Assembly: GCF_008016535.1 (NCBI RefSeq)
Contig: NZ_SAXY01000064.1
Coordinates: 1-64,000, forward strand
Length of the DNA: 64,000 nt
Reading direction: 5' to 3'
Source of the DNA: Brachyspira pilosicoli
GTDB lineage: Bacteria; Spirochaetota; Brachyspiria; Brachyspirales; Brachyspiraceae
Notes under the pieces: generated by a model
The model's input: only the letters and a program-made list of their open reading frames with translations
Told to the model about the DNA's origin: nothing
The model's database searches: none
Made by a program: the position numbers and the translations under genes
Shown: piece by piece, positions 8,138 to 16,917 of the stretch
Layout of the letters: each line of letters starts with the position of its first letter
How positions within the stretch are numbered: the stretch's first letter is position 1

Positions 8138-8817
8138 CTAAAAAAGCTCCTTTTTTGCTAAATTGTATATAATTTCCAACTGTTTGTCAACTTTTGGATT
8201 ATTAAATCTAAATTGACATTCTTTAATAAATAAGTGAAAATGTTCTTTTGGTATTCCATTAAATTTACGAAGATGTCTTTTCGCTTGATTCCAAAAATTC
8301 TCTATACCATTAATATGGTTCTTTTCTTCAGCAAACTTTTCACTATGATTAATTCTAAAGTGCTTGAATTCTGAGACATCTAAAACATCATAACTATGAT
8401 AATAATCTGAATAAACTATACTATCTGGCTGTACTTTTTGCCTAATAATAGGCATTAAAGTGCTTATTTTAGTATTATTTATTATTTTTATATATACTTT
8501 TCCGCCTCTTTTTAACAAACCAAACACTGGTATTTTATATGCAAGCTCCTCTTCCTCTTTTTCCTTTTCTTTTGCCTCCAAAATAACTTTACGAAGTACA
8601 CCCTTGCGGTGCCATCTGCTTCTATTTCTACATTAAAAACTTCTTCTTCTTTTTCTTTCTCATATTCAAATATTAATTCTCTTAATCTTAAAAAATAATA
8701 CGAAGCTGCAGTCTTATTAACCTTAACTAAAACTGAAGCTGTCCTTGCTGTAGTTCCTGCTGCAAAATGTTCTATTAATTTTAATTGTTTATCTTTACTT
8801 AATTTACTGCGTTTCAT
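8138..8817 (-). pseudogene. IS1595-family transposase disrupted by a short GC-rich insertion
   Basis: The N-terminal part (from 8817, MKRSKLSKDKQ...) and the C-terminal part (...KIPVFGLLKRGGKVYIKII to LAKKELF, stop 8138) are in different frames. Reading across with 8591-8612 removed restores the family motif EADESYFGGKRKGKRGRG and a single frame. The 22 bases at 8591-8612 are therefore an insertion between the Asp and Glu codons of the first catalytic motif. Later motifs remain: the second Asp in VYSDYYHSYDVLD and the HINGIENFWNQAKRHL block. An ISXO2-like DDE domain, no zinc ribbon; certainly inactive as it stands. Confidence 0.9.
8591..8612. repeat. 22-bp GC-rich micro-insertion inside the transposase gene
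   Basis: Removing these bases rejoins GAT-GAA-AGT-TAT-TTT (DESYF) exactly. On the minus strand the segment holds CACC-GCAAG-GGTG, able to form a small hairpin, and ends ACTTCGT. The CCGCAAGGG core followed by ...ACTTC also occurs in the GC-rich island at about 59752-59775. Placement is uncertain by one or two bases because of flanking repeats. Confidence 0.75.
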
Positions 8818-8865
8818 ACTTAAATTTTAACAAATTTAAGTTATCTAGGACAGCCCCCCTTTTTT

Positions 8866-9166
8866 TATATTCACTAACTAAGTATAGTAATAATAATTGA
8901 ATTATCAAGGAAAATTTGAGTTTTTTTAAAATTTTATTGAATATTTTTAAATAAATTTGAGTAAAATTGATAAAATTATATATTTTTGTTCAAAAATCAA
9001 TGCTTTATTACTAAACAATTAAATATTATTATATCAATAACAGTATTTTTATAATTTTTAAAAAAACAAAAATTATTCTAAATATTACAATTAGAATACT
9101 TATAATATAAAAAATATAATATTAAATTATCAAACTTCACAATATAAATGATATTTATTATAAAAA
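8866..9166. other. intergenic stretch between two IS elements, no gene seen
   Basis: About 300 bases of extremely AT-rich sequence between the IS1595 target duplication and the IS481 left end. I see no open frame with a ribosome site and no convincing RNA structure. It presumably held the original promoter region of the NhaC-mtn operon before the insertions, but no clear -35/-10 pair stands out. Confidence 0.5.
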
Positions 9167-10202
9167 TGTCATGGAGCCATAGATATTGTACTTTTACTTG
9201 CTATAATATTTTTGATTCTTTCTTTGATTGTAATATAACCTAACGAAGAAATCAATCTTTGATTGTTATAAAAATGTGTATATTCTTTTAATTTTTCTCT
9301 CAATAATTCTACAGTTATATTTTTATTTAATCGTGAATAAAATTCTCTTTCGTCTATGCCGTGTACTCTTTCTACTACACCATTGTATCTTGGTGTTGCT
9401 ATAGGAATATATCTCCTCTCTAATTTATTTTTTAAGCAGTATTCATCAAAAATATTTATTTTAGGAGTATTAATACAGCGATAAGTATATTCTATACCAT
9501 TGTCCGTTTGTATAGCCTGTATCTTAAAAGGTGAAGTTTTTAAGACATATTTTAAGAAAGATAAAGCACTAGAAGGTGTTTTATCTTCATAGATTTCTCT
9601 CCAACTATAACGAGTAGCTAAATCTACAGCAGTGAATTGATAAACTGTTTTTCTGCCTAATTTGATATATTTAGTGTCTATTTGAACTATTTTGCCCTCT
9701 TTTTGTATTTTAGAGACAAATTTTCGTTTATCATATCGCTTCTTTTTCTTTTTTGTTTTATATCTCCAAAGATTATTTCTTTTTAGTACATTCTCTATAG
9801 CTGTAACACCTATTCTAATGCCTTCACGATTTAAATATGCTTTAATATAATGCTTACCTCGATATTCTTTAGTATAGAGTTCAATAATTAAATTAATAGC
9901 TTTTTGATTATTAAAGATATTTGGAGAAGTTTTCGGTCTAGTGCTAAAATTGGCGACAGTTCCAGTGTCTTTATATTTTTTAAGCCAAGCATAAAAAGTA
10001 GATTTGGGTATTTCTTCTATCTTTAAAAATCTTTTAATATTTTTAGTTTCTAATGCTTCATCCACTATAAATAATTTAAATTCTGTGCTATAATCTTTTT
10101 TCATAGTAGCATCCTTTTTATTTGTTTTCTGTTCAAAATATTATAACAAGGATACTGCTTTTTTTATACTAAAAAATGTCCAATATCTCATACTCCTAAA
10201 CA
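9167..10202 (-). mobile_element. IS481-like insertion sequence, copy 1, with 15-bp target duplication
   Basis: The ends are imperfect inverted repeats starting TGT: left TGTCATGGAG..AGATATTGTAC, right (reverse strand) TGTTTAGGAG..AGATATTGGAC. The 15 bases TATTTATTATAAAAA occur exactly at 9152-9166 and again at 10203-10217, a perfect target-site duplication. One full-length transposase gene fills the element. TGT...ACA ends, one ORF of about 310 residues and a long duplication fit IS481 rather than IS3. It appears complete and could be mobile. Confidence 0.9.
9169..10104 (-). CDS. IS481-type transposase (DDE), copy 1
   Basis: 311-residue single-ORF transposase. An N-terminal helix-turn-helix (STEFKLFIVDEAL...KSTFYAWLKKYKDTG) is followed by a second HTH-like segment and an rve integrase core: first Asp in VQIDTKYIKLG, second Asp in IQTDNGIEY, Glu in NGVVERVHGIDEREF. 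All three catalytic acids are present and the frame is intact. The stop codon lies inside the left inverted repeat. Nearly identical to the copy at 21242-22177; differences include TRPKTSP here against TKPKTSP there. Confidence 0.93.
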   Translation of the reverse strand: MKKDYSTEFKLFIVDEALETKNIKRFLKIEEIPKSTFYAWLKKYKDTGTVANFSTRPKTSPNIFNNQKAINLIIELYTKEYRGKHYIKAYLNREGIRIGVTAIENVLKRNNLWRYKTKKKKKRYDKRKFVSKIQKEGKIVQIDTKYIKLGRKTVYQFTAVDLATRYSWREIYEDKTPSSALSFLKYVLKTSPFKIQAIQTDNGIEYTYRCINTPKINIFDEYCLKNKLERRYIPIATPRYNGVVERVHGIDEREFYSRLNKNITVELLREKLKEYTHFYNNQRLISSLGYITIKERIKNIIASKSTISMAP

Positions 10203-10370
10203 TATTTATTATAAAAACAAATTGAATTTTAAATAATTTTATATTATACTTATAATTTATATAAATATTTATTAAGCTCAACTTATATCATAAAAAATAA
10301 TATTATAAAAAAATAAATACTATTGAGCTAAAATATTTATATTAAACTTAATAAAAAAGTCATAAAAAAA

Positions 10371-11240
10371 TCAAATATAAAAGCTCTCGCAAACTAAAAA
10401 CCTATCTTTTTCACTTAAATCTTTTTTTATAAAAACATTTTTTATATTAAAATTATTACAAATATCAATTAAAGCATTGCCCTGATTGCATCCTATCTCA
10501 AAAAAGAAAGCACCATTCTCATTCAAATATTTATCTATTATATTTAAAAAACTCTTATAAAAATCAAGCCCATCATAACCGGAATATAATGCATTTTGAG
10601 GCTCAAAGTCTAAATCTTTCTGAAGCAAATCTTTATCTCTTAAAGGCACATAAGGAGCATTTGAAACAATTATGTCGAATTTTTTCTCTGGCATAAAAGT
10701 TAAAGCATCTGCATTTATTATATTGATAATCTTTTCATCGCCCAATATATTTAATGCATTTTTCTTTATAACTTTAGTAGCACCCTTACTAATTTCAATA
10801 GCCGTAATATCAATATTTTTATTCTGCTCCAAAAATAATTTTTTTAATGTTATTGCTATATTCCCGCTTCCTGAACCAACATCATATATTGAAACATTAT
10901 CTTTATCATTTGTATAATCTAATACTAAATCAATAAGCTCTTCTGTCTCTGGTCTTGGTATTAAAACATTATTATCCACATAAAAATTAAATCCATAAAA
11001 CTCTTTTTTATTTATAATATAAGGAATAGGCTCATAATTAAGACGTCTATTAATTAATTCTTCTATATTACTAGTCTCTTTTTGAGTTAATTCTTTTAAT
11101 CCATCAGATATCAATTTTATTTTATTTATATTTAAAACATACATTATAATAGTTTGTGCTTCTATATATGAAATTTTATAATCGTTATTTATTTTTTCTA
11201 AGACTTTAGCATATTTTATTAAAGCATTATTAATATTCAT
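10371..11240 (-). CDS. prmC: peptide chain release factor N5-glutamine methyltransferase
   Basis: 289-residue PrmC/HemK: methylates the GGQ glutamine of release factors RF1/RF2 using SAM. N-terminal helical domain 1-85, then RPETEELIDLVLD near 97-109, typical of PrmC, and the SAM loop VGSGSGNIAITL. The substrate-binding motif that is normally NPPY reads NAPY here (SNAPYVPLRD), a Pro-to-Ala change at a usually invariant place. A monocistronic minus-strand gene between IS481 and the divergent chemotaxis receptor; prfA is not adjacent. Confidence 0.9.
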   Translation of the reverse strand: MNINNALIKYAKVLEKINNDYKISYIEAQTIIMYVLNINKIKLISDGLKELTQKETSNIEELINRRLNYEPIPYIINKKEFYGFNFYVDNNVLIPRPETEELIDLVLDYTNDKDNVSIYDVGSGSGNIAITLKKLFLEQNKNIDITAIEISKGATKVIKKNALNILGDEKIINIINADALTFMPEKKFDIIVSNAPYVPLRDKDLLQKDLDFEPQNALYSGYDGLDFYKSFLNIIDKYLNENGAFFFEIGCNQGNALIDICNNFNIKNVFIKKDLSEKDRFLVCESFYI

Positions 11241-11577
11241 TTTGCTTGTTCACTCTATTAAAATTCATTACTAATTAAAATTATATCAAAGTTTATGCAT
11301 AGTGTCTATATTAATATAGTAATTATTATAACTGTTAGTATACAATAATTCTGTTTTAAATAAACTCAGCTAAAAATTAGTAGAATTTATAAAAAATTAT
11401 TGTATAATTTATATGTCGCTTTATTTTTTTTTGAAAAATTACTATACTATAAATAGGGATGTTTTTATAATTTTTTCTAAGCAGTGCTGATAATTAAAAT
11501 TTATAAAAAATTAATCGAAAATGTATAGTAGTAAACTTAAAAAAGTTGGAGTAATACAAATATTGAGGTTATTTTTT
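11241..11577. other. divergent intergenic region prmC / chemotaxis receptor
   Basis: About 340 AT-rich bases between two divergent genes, so both promoters should lie here. TATAAT-like boxes occur near 11402 and 11445 toward the receptor, but none has a convincing -35 at the right distance. An in-frame ATG at 11521 lacks a ribosome site and is probably not the start. No structured RNA recognised. Confidence 0.4.
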
Positions 11578-13437
11578 ATGAAAAAAATGCATAGTTTATC
11601 AGTAAAAGTACCAATTATGGTTAGTGCTATTATAGTAGTAACTGTATTGGTATTATCTATTATACTTACAATTGCAGCTTCTAGAGGCATACGAACTGCT
11701 ACTTTAAATGGTTTTCAAAGTACGGTACAAGGTTATGCATCCACAATAGAATTAGTTTTACATGAACAGCTTGTTCTTATTGAAACATATTCAAAAAGTG
11801 CCGCTTTTCAATCTTTTATCACAAATTATAATGATATAGAAGTAAAAAATAATTTAGAAAAAGTATTAAAAAATTATAATGATATTAACTATTATTCAAC
11901 AAATACAGGTATTGCCACAATTGATGGTACTATCTTAATAGATAGTTCAGACCCTAAATTAGTAGGTATTTCGCTTGCAGATATACACCCAAAACCCTAT
12001 CAAGATGTTGTAAAAAATAACTATGATTTTAAGTTTGATAATGTTATAACAAAATCATTATCTACAGGAAAGAATTCTTTAATCCTAATGGGCGGTATAA
12101 AAGATGATGTCGGCAATGTACTTGGTATATCATATATAAGTTTAGATATGGATAAAGTAAATAATTCATTTATTAAATCTTTGCATATTCAAGGAAGCGA
12201 AAGATTAACTGTAGCTAATCATGATAAAATGGTATTATTATCATCTGATGAAGAGTTTGTAGGAGCTGCTTTATCTTCTGTATATGATGTTATTAAAACA
12301 CAAGATAGCGGTATTATAGCTTCTTATAAAAGTGCTAATACAAAAACAGCAAGAACATCCGCATATAACGGCATCACAGGAGTTCCTTGGTCTGTAATAC
12401 TTGCTAAAAATGATTCTGATATATATAGTCAAATATATACTATTATTATGCAAGCTATCATTGTAGGGGTTGTATTTATAATAATAGCTTCTATTTTGGT
12501 ATTATTCTATATTAGAAGCATCACTAATCCTTTACAAAAAATTATTAAAATATCCAAAGAAATATCTAAAGGTGATTTGACAAACACAGAAAAAACAATT
12601 CATAGAAAAGATGAACTTGGAGAATTGGCAGATTCATTTGCTACAATGCGTCAGGAACTTGTGGATATCATAATAAAAGTAAGAGATTCCGTAGAAAAAA
12701 TTACAAACAGCGCACAAGAACTTTCACAGGGCAGTAATGATTTATCACATAGAACAGAATCTCAAGCAGCAAGTTTGGAAGAAACAGCAAGCTCTATGGA
12801 ACAAATGGCTTCTACTATAAAATCTTCTACAGATCAATCAGTACAAGGTAACAGAATGATGGTTGAATCTAGACAATCTATAGAAAGTGCTGGAGATATC
12901 ATACTTGAAACTACAAAAAATATAGAAGAAGTTTATGAGGCTAGTACTAAAATTAAAGATATTACAAACATTATAGAAAATATAGCATTCCAAACAAATA
13001 TACTTGCTTTGAATGCTGCAGTAGAAGCTGCTCGTGCTGGTGATCAAGGTAAAGGTTTTGCTGTTGTTGCTTCTGAAGTAAGAAACCTAGCTCAAACTAC
13101 TCAATCTTCTGTAAAAGATATTACAAACTTAGTAGATAATGCTTATGATAAAATTAATAAAGCCACTGACTCAGCGAGAACTTCTCAAGAGATATTCAAT
13201 GATCTTAGAGTAAAAATAGATGAAACTGCTAGAATAATGCAAGATATTAGTTCTACTGCTGTGGAACAGCAAACAGGCGTTGATCAGGTTAATAGGGCTG
13301 TTGCGGATATGGATAGTGTTACTCAGCAAAATGCTGCTTTGGTAGAAGAATCATATGCTGCTACTATGTCTTTATCTAATCAGGCACAAGAACTATATGA
13401 GGCTATGAAATTCTTTAAAATAGATAAAGATGAATAA
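11578..13437 (+). CDS. methyl-accepting chemotaxis protein
   Basis: Transmembrane chemoreceptor, about 619 residues from the ATG at 11578, chosen because GAGG lies 9-10 bases upstream; an earlier in-frame ATG at 11521 has no such site. Order: TM1 within the first 35 residues, a periplasmic Cache-type sensor of about 250 residues ([26 protein letters not shown]), TM2 ([20 protein letters not shown]), a HAMP linker ([20 protein letters not shown]), then a signalling domain with the hairpin tip [37 protein letters not shown]. Glutamate/glutamine-rich stretches on both sides are methylation helices. No C-terminal pentapeptide tether seen. The ligand cannot be predicted. A strong stem-loop follows at 13450-13483. 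Confidence 0.93.
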   Translation: MKKMHSLSVKVPIMVSAIIVVTVLVLSIILTIAASRGIRTATLNGFQSTVQGYASTIELVLHEQLVLIETYSKSAAFQSFITNYNDIEVKNNLEKVLKNYNDINYYSTNTGIATIDGTILIDSSDPKLVGISLADIHPKPYQDVVKNNYDFKFDNVITKSLSTGKNSLILMGGIKDDVGNVLGISYISLDMDKVNNSFIKSLHIQGSERLTVANHDKMVLLSSDEEFVGAALSSVYDVIKTQDSGIIASYKSANTKTARTSAYNGITGVPWSVILAKNDSDIYSQIYTIIMQAIIVGVVFIIIASILVLFYIRSITNPLQKIIKISKEISKGDLTNTEKTIHRKDELGELADSFATMRQELVDIIIKVRDSVEKITNSAQELSQGSNDLSHRTESQAASLEETASSMEQMASTIKSSTDQSVQGNRMMVESRQSIESAGDIILETTKNIEEVYEASTKIKDITNIIENIAFQTNILALNAAVEAARAGDQGKGFAVVASEVRNLAQTTQSSVKDITNLVDNAYDKINKATDSARTSQEIFNDLRVKIDETARIMQDISSTAVEQQTGVDQVNRAVADMDSVTQQNAALVEESYAATMSLSNQAQELYEAMKFFKIDKDE

Positions 13438-13449
13438 ATAGTACAATAT

Positions 13450-13483
13450 CAGTAATAAATGCTCCATAAAGCATTTATTACTG
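13450..13483 (+). terminator. strong stem-loop after the chemotaxis receptor gene
   Basis: AGTAATAAATGCT at 13451-13463 pairs perfectly with AGCATTTATTACT at 13470-13482 across a 6-base loop, with one more C-G pair outside. It starts 13 bases after the stop codon. No long T-run follows directly, so it is a likely but not classical terminator. Confidence 0.6.
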
Positions 13484-13522
13484 TAAAAATAAAAAATTAT
13501 TTTTAATAATATAGGTGCTTTT

Positions 13523-15199
13523 ATGGAAGTTGTTTATCTTTATGCTTTAATAATTTTAGGTGTATTATTTGCTGCATTAGTGCTTCTAAAAACATTAATA
13601 CTTAATAAAGATAAAGTAAAAAAGCCAAAAGCATTAAAAAAACGCATAGAAGAATTAAATAAAAGAATTAAAAAAAATCAATATGATTATGATGCTATAA
13701 ATCAGCTTGCAAATATAGAAGAAGAATTTGGAAGCAAAGAAAAAGCATTAAATCAATATAAAATCCTTTTAGATGAAAACTTTTTTTCAGGTAAAGAAAA
13801 ACTAGAAATATATAAAAAATTAGAAAGTATTTGCGAAGAACTAGGAGACTTGCAGCAGGCATTTAAATATACTCTAATCATCAATAAAGAAGAACCAGAA
13901 AATAAATATTATTATATAAAAATAGCACATACCCTAGTAGAAGAAGGATACTTTAAATTAGCATATGAATACTATCACAGAGCATTAGTATTAAAATCAG
14001 AATTCTCTATAGATGATTTTAAATATGCAGCATTTTCTGCGTTTCAGTTAAAAGATTATAAAAGAACTATTATCTATTTAGAAAAATTGTATAAAAAAAT
14101 GTGTAAAGATATAAGTCAATACAAAATAGATATTGCAAAGTTAATGCAGTCTTTAGTTTCAATATACATACTTTCCGATGAAATAAATATTGCTAAATAT
14201 TTTATAGAAGAAGCTTTCATATATAAAGCTATAGATAGTGATAATAGACTTTATATGAATAAGATTTATTTATTTATACTATATAAATTAGATGATAATA
14301 AAAAATTTACTGAAATTTATAATAAACTCATAGATATGTACAAAATTAATAATGATTCTATAGACCTTGCTGATTTAATATTTGATTATGGATTTTATAG
14401 TTATTTCTTAAAAGATATAGAATCTTCTATTAGATATTTTAATATAATAAAATCATTTAATATAGAATTATATAGTGTTTTCAATATAGATAATATATTA
14501 GAATATTTAAAAAATGTAGAAGTAGCTAATTCTCAATTAACAAAATTGTATGAAGAAAAAAAGATATACGATTCAAAATATAAAAATGATAATTTTGAAA
14601 ATTACATTAGAAAAGAATATATAGATAATTGGGAAAGAGTAATTAATTTATGGGAAAGTTCATTCATACATTTAGATTATATATCTAATTTAGTAGAAAT
14701 AAAGAAAGCTATGAATATAGAAGAAATATTGAAAGAGTTTAAACTATATGACTTAGCAAATTATAATATACAAAACTCTCAAAAAACTTCTATATATTCA
14801 AATAAAATTGACAAAATATTTAATTTAAGTTTTTCAGATTTTAAGAAGATTTGTAAAAATATAATATCTTCAAAACTTTCTTATACTATAGTACAGGAAT
14901 ATATAGATAGTGCTGATAAGATTAAAGGAGATGAAATAGACTATTTGGCATATAATAACAAAATGGCTAGAGCTGAACTTACTTTAATATCTTTTAGAAG
15001 ATGGAATAAAACAGATATAGGTGAATTAAGTATTAGAGATTTTTTTATGAAGGTACAAGAATCTGGAGCTAAAAATGGAATATTAATTGTGCCTGCAGAA
15101 TTAACTAGAAGTGCTAAAAGTTATGTTTCTCATAATGAAAGTATTATTGTATATTCTAAAAACCAATTTAATAATTTACTTAAAGGAGAAATATTTTAG
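13523..15199 (+). CDS. membrane-anchored TPR protein with Mrr-like C-terminal domain
   Basis: 558 residues. An N-terminal hydrophobic helix (about 5-22) is followed by a charged coiled-coil segment (28-55) and TPR-like helical repeats to about residue 330 (for example ALNQYKILLDENF, AYEYYHRALVL). The last 110 residues (FSDFKKICKNII... to NLLKGEIF) resemble the restriction-endonuclease-like Mrr fold: AELTLISFRRW occupies the place of the QxK strand, IGELSIRDFFMKV the next helix, and GAKNGILIVPAELTRSAKSY the later strand-helix. Normal catalytic Asp and Gln-x-Lys are not clear, so it may be a non-cleaving version. A decayed tandem copy follows 25 bp downstream. Function unknown. Confidence 0.7.
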   Translation: MEVVYLYALIILGVLFAALVLLKTLILNKDKVKKPKALKKRIEELNKRIKKNQYDYDAINQLANIEEEFGSKEKALNQYKILLDENFFSGKEKLEIYKKLESICEELGDLQQAFKYTLIINKEEPENKYYYIKIAHTLVEEGYFKLAYEYYHRALVLKSEFSIDDFKYAAFSAFQLKDYKRTIIYLEKLYKKMCKDISQYKIDIAKLMQSLVSIYILSDEINIAKYFIEEAFIYKAIDSDNRLYMNKIYLFILYKLDDNKKFTEIYNKLIDMYKINNDSIDLADLIFDYGFYSYFLKDIESSIRYFNIIKSFNIELYSVFNIDNILEYLKNVEVANSQLTKLYEEKKIYDSKYKNDNFENYIRKEYIDNWERVINLWESSFIHLDYISNLVEIKKAMNIEEILKEFKLYDLANYNIQNSQKTSIYSNKIDKIFNLSFSDFKKICKNIISSKLSYTIVQEYIDSADKIKGDEIDYLAYNNKMARAELTLISFRRWNKTDIGELSIRDFFMKVQESGAKNGILIVPAELTRSAKSYVSHNESIIVYSKNQFNNLLKGEIF

Positions 15200-15224
15200 T
15201 ATAATATTTCTATAGGATTTTTTT

Positions 15225-16897
15225 ATGGAAAATATTTATATATATTTTTTTATATTTTTTTTATTGATATTTATTTCAGTTGCTTTATATTTCTTTATAA
15301 CCAATAAACTATATAAAAATGATGATAAATCTATAAAAAATAATATTAGTGAATTAAATAAAAAATTAATGAATAATCCAAATGATTATAATACTATTTA
15401 TAAATTAGCATTATTAAAAGATGAGAGTGGAGATATTTTTGATGCTTTAAAAAAATATGAGTTTCTTATGTCTGTTAATTATTTTAATGATAATGAAAAA
15501 ATTAAAATATATAAGAGAATGGAAAACACATGTACTGAATTAGATTATAAAGAAGAAGCTTTTAAATATGATGTAATTATTACAAATATAGAGCCAACTA
15601 ATGTACATTATTTAGTAAAGGTAGGTTATACATTATTTAATGAAAAAAAATTATCAATTTGCATGTAATTATTTTAATAAAGCAATTATGTCTAGAAGAG
15701 AGTTCAATGTAGATGAACTTAAGGCTGCTATATATTCCTATTATAATATAAAAAATTATGAAAGAGTAATTACTTTCTTAGAAGACTTGGATAAAAGAAT
15801 AAACAAAGATTCTATTAATTTACAAAATGAATTAATATAAATTAGAAAAACTTTAATATCTATGTATTTATTTACTGATAAACTTCAATATGCTAGTGAA
15901 TATATAGAGGAAATTTTAAATAGTGCTAATAATTTAGATAAAAATCTATTAATTTATTATAATAGAATGTATTTATTTGTACTACATAAATTTGGAGATA
16001 AAAAAAGTTTAAAGATGTATATAGAAAAATAAAGCCAACATTAAAAACTGATGAATTAGAATCCATAAATGAAGAATTAATTTTTGATTTTGGATTTTAT
16101 TCTTATTTTTTAGGTTATATAGAAGACGCTATAAAATATTTTGAGATAATAAATAAATTTAGTTCTAATATATCTAAAAAATATAATTTGAATGAAGTTT
16201 TAGCGTATTTATATCAAGTATACAGAGCTAATTTGCAAGTAAATAAAGAAAATCGTAAGTTAGATAATATCTATGAGCATCAATATTATGAAGATTATGT
16301 GCAAATAGAAAATCTCAACGAATGGGAAAACACTGTAGAAATTTTGGAAAATAGCTTTACTAACTTTGAATATATAAATACTTTAATGCCAAAAAATAAT
16401 GAAAAATCAATAGATGTAGATAATATATTATTAAATTTAAAAATTATGCATAATATTAAATTTGATAATAAAACAAAAGTTTCATCTAACAACTCTAACA
16501 ATAATCTTGTAGATAAAATATATAATTTAACTTTTAATGACTTTAAAAAGCTATGTAAAAATATAGTAACCAATAAACTTTCTACACTATAGTACAAGAG
16601 TTTGTAGATAATCCTGATGATAATATAGATGAAATTGATTATTTAGCATATGATACTGAAGTTGGTAAATATAATTTAACATTTATTTCTATTAAACGAT
16701 GGCAAAACACTAATATAGGAGAACTAATATTAAGAGATTTTATTGTAAAAGTAAAAGATTCTGGTGCTAAAAGAGGGGTATTAATAGTACCTGTAGAATT
16801 GACCAAAAGTGCAAAAAGTTATGCTGTACATAGTGAAATTGTTACAATATATTCTAGAAACCAATTAAACAATTTATTAAAAGGCGAAATCTTTTAA
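15225..16897 (+). pseudogene. decayed tandem copy of the TPR/Mrr-like gene
   Basis: The same architecture as the gene at 13523-15199, with a similar start (TM helix, then KNNISELNKKL) and the same end (KSYAVHSEI...NNLLKGEIF). It is broken by an extra A in the poly-A at about 15643-15650, an in-frame TAA at 15838-15840, a missing A at about 16003-16010 and a missing T at about 16570. Correcting the three indels gives 557 residues against 558 in the neighbour, so it is a full-length paralogue that has decayed. Three of the four lesions are in or next to poly-A or T tracts, but the internal stop argues for real loss of function rather than read errors alone. Confidence 0.85.
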
Positions 16898-16917
16898 AAT
16901 AATACGCAAATAAAATA

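Larger units (their letters stand above)
8121..8857 (-). mobile_element. IS1595-family (IS1016-like) insertion sequence, 737 bp
   Basis: Perfect 19-bp terminal inverted repeats (GGGGCTGTCCTAGATAACT) lie at 8121-8139 and 8839-8857. An 8-bp target duplication CCTTTTTT lies at 8113-8120 and 8858-8865. Repeat sequence, 8-bp duplication and transposase type agree with the IS1016 branch of IS1595. The transposase reads toward the adjacent NhaC-type gene and stops 33 bp before its start, so read-through could drive that operon. The transposase is broken, so the element cannot move on its own. Confidence 0.95.

Noticed and set aside
9167-10202. IS3-family element with OrfA/OrfB frameshift
   Set aside because: One uninterrupted 311-codon transposase with TGT...ACA ends and a 15-bp duplication fits IS481 better.
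11521-11577. earlier start of the chemotaxis receptor at 11521
   Set aside because: No Shine-Dalgarno before 11521, while GAGG sits 9-10 bases before 11578, and the usual short cytoplasmic start then precedes TM1.
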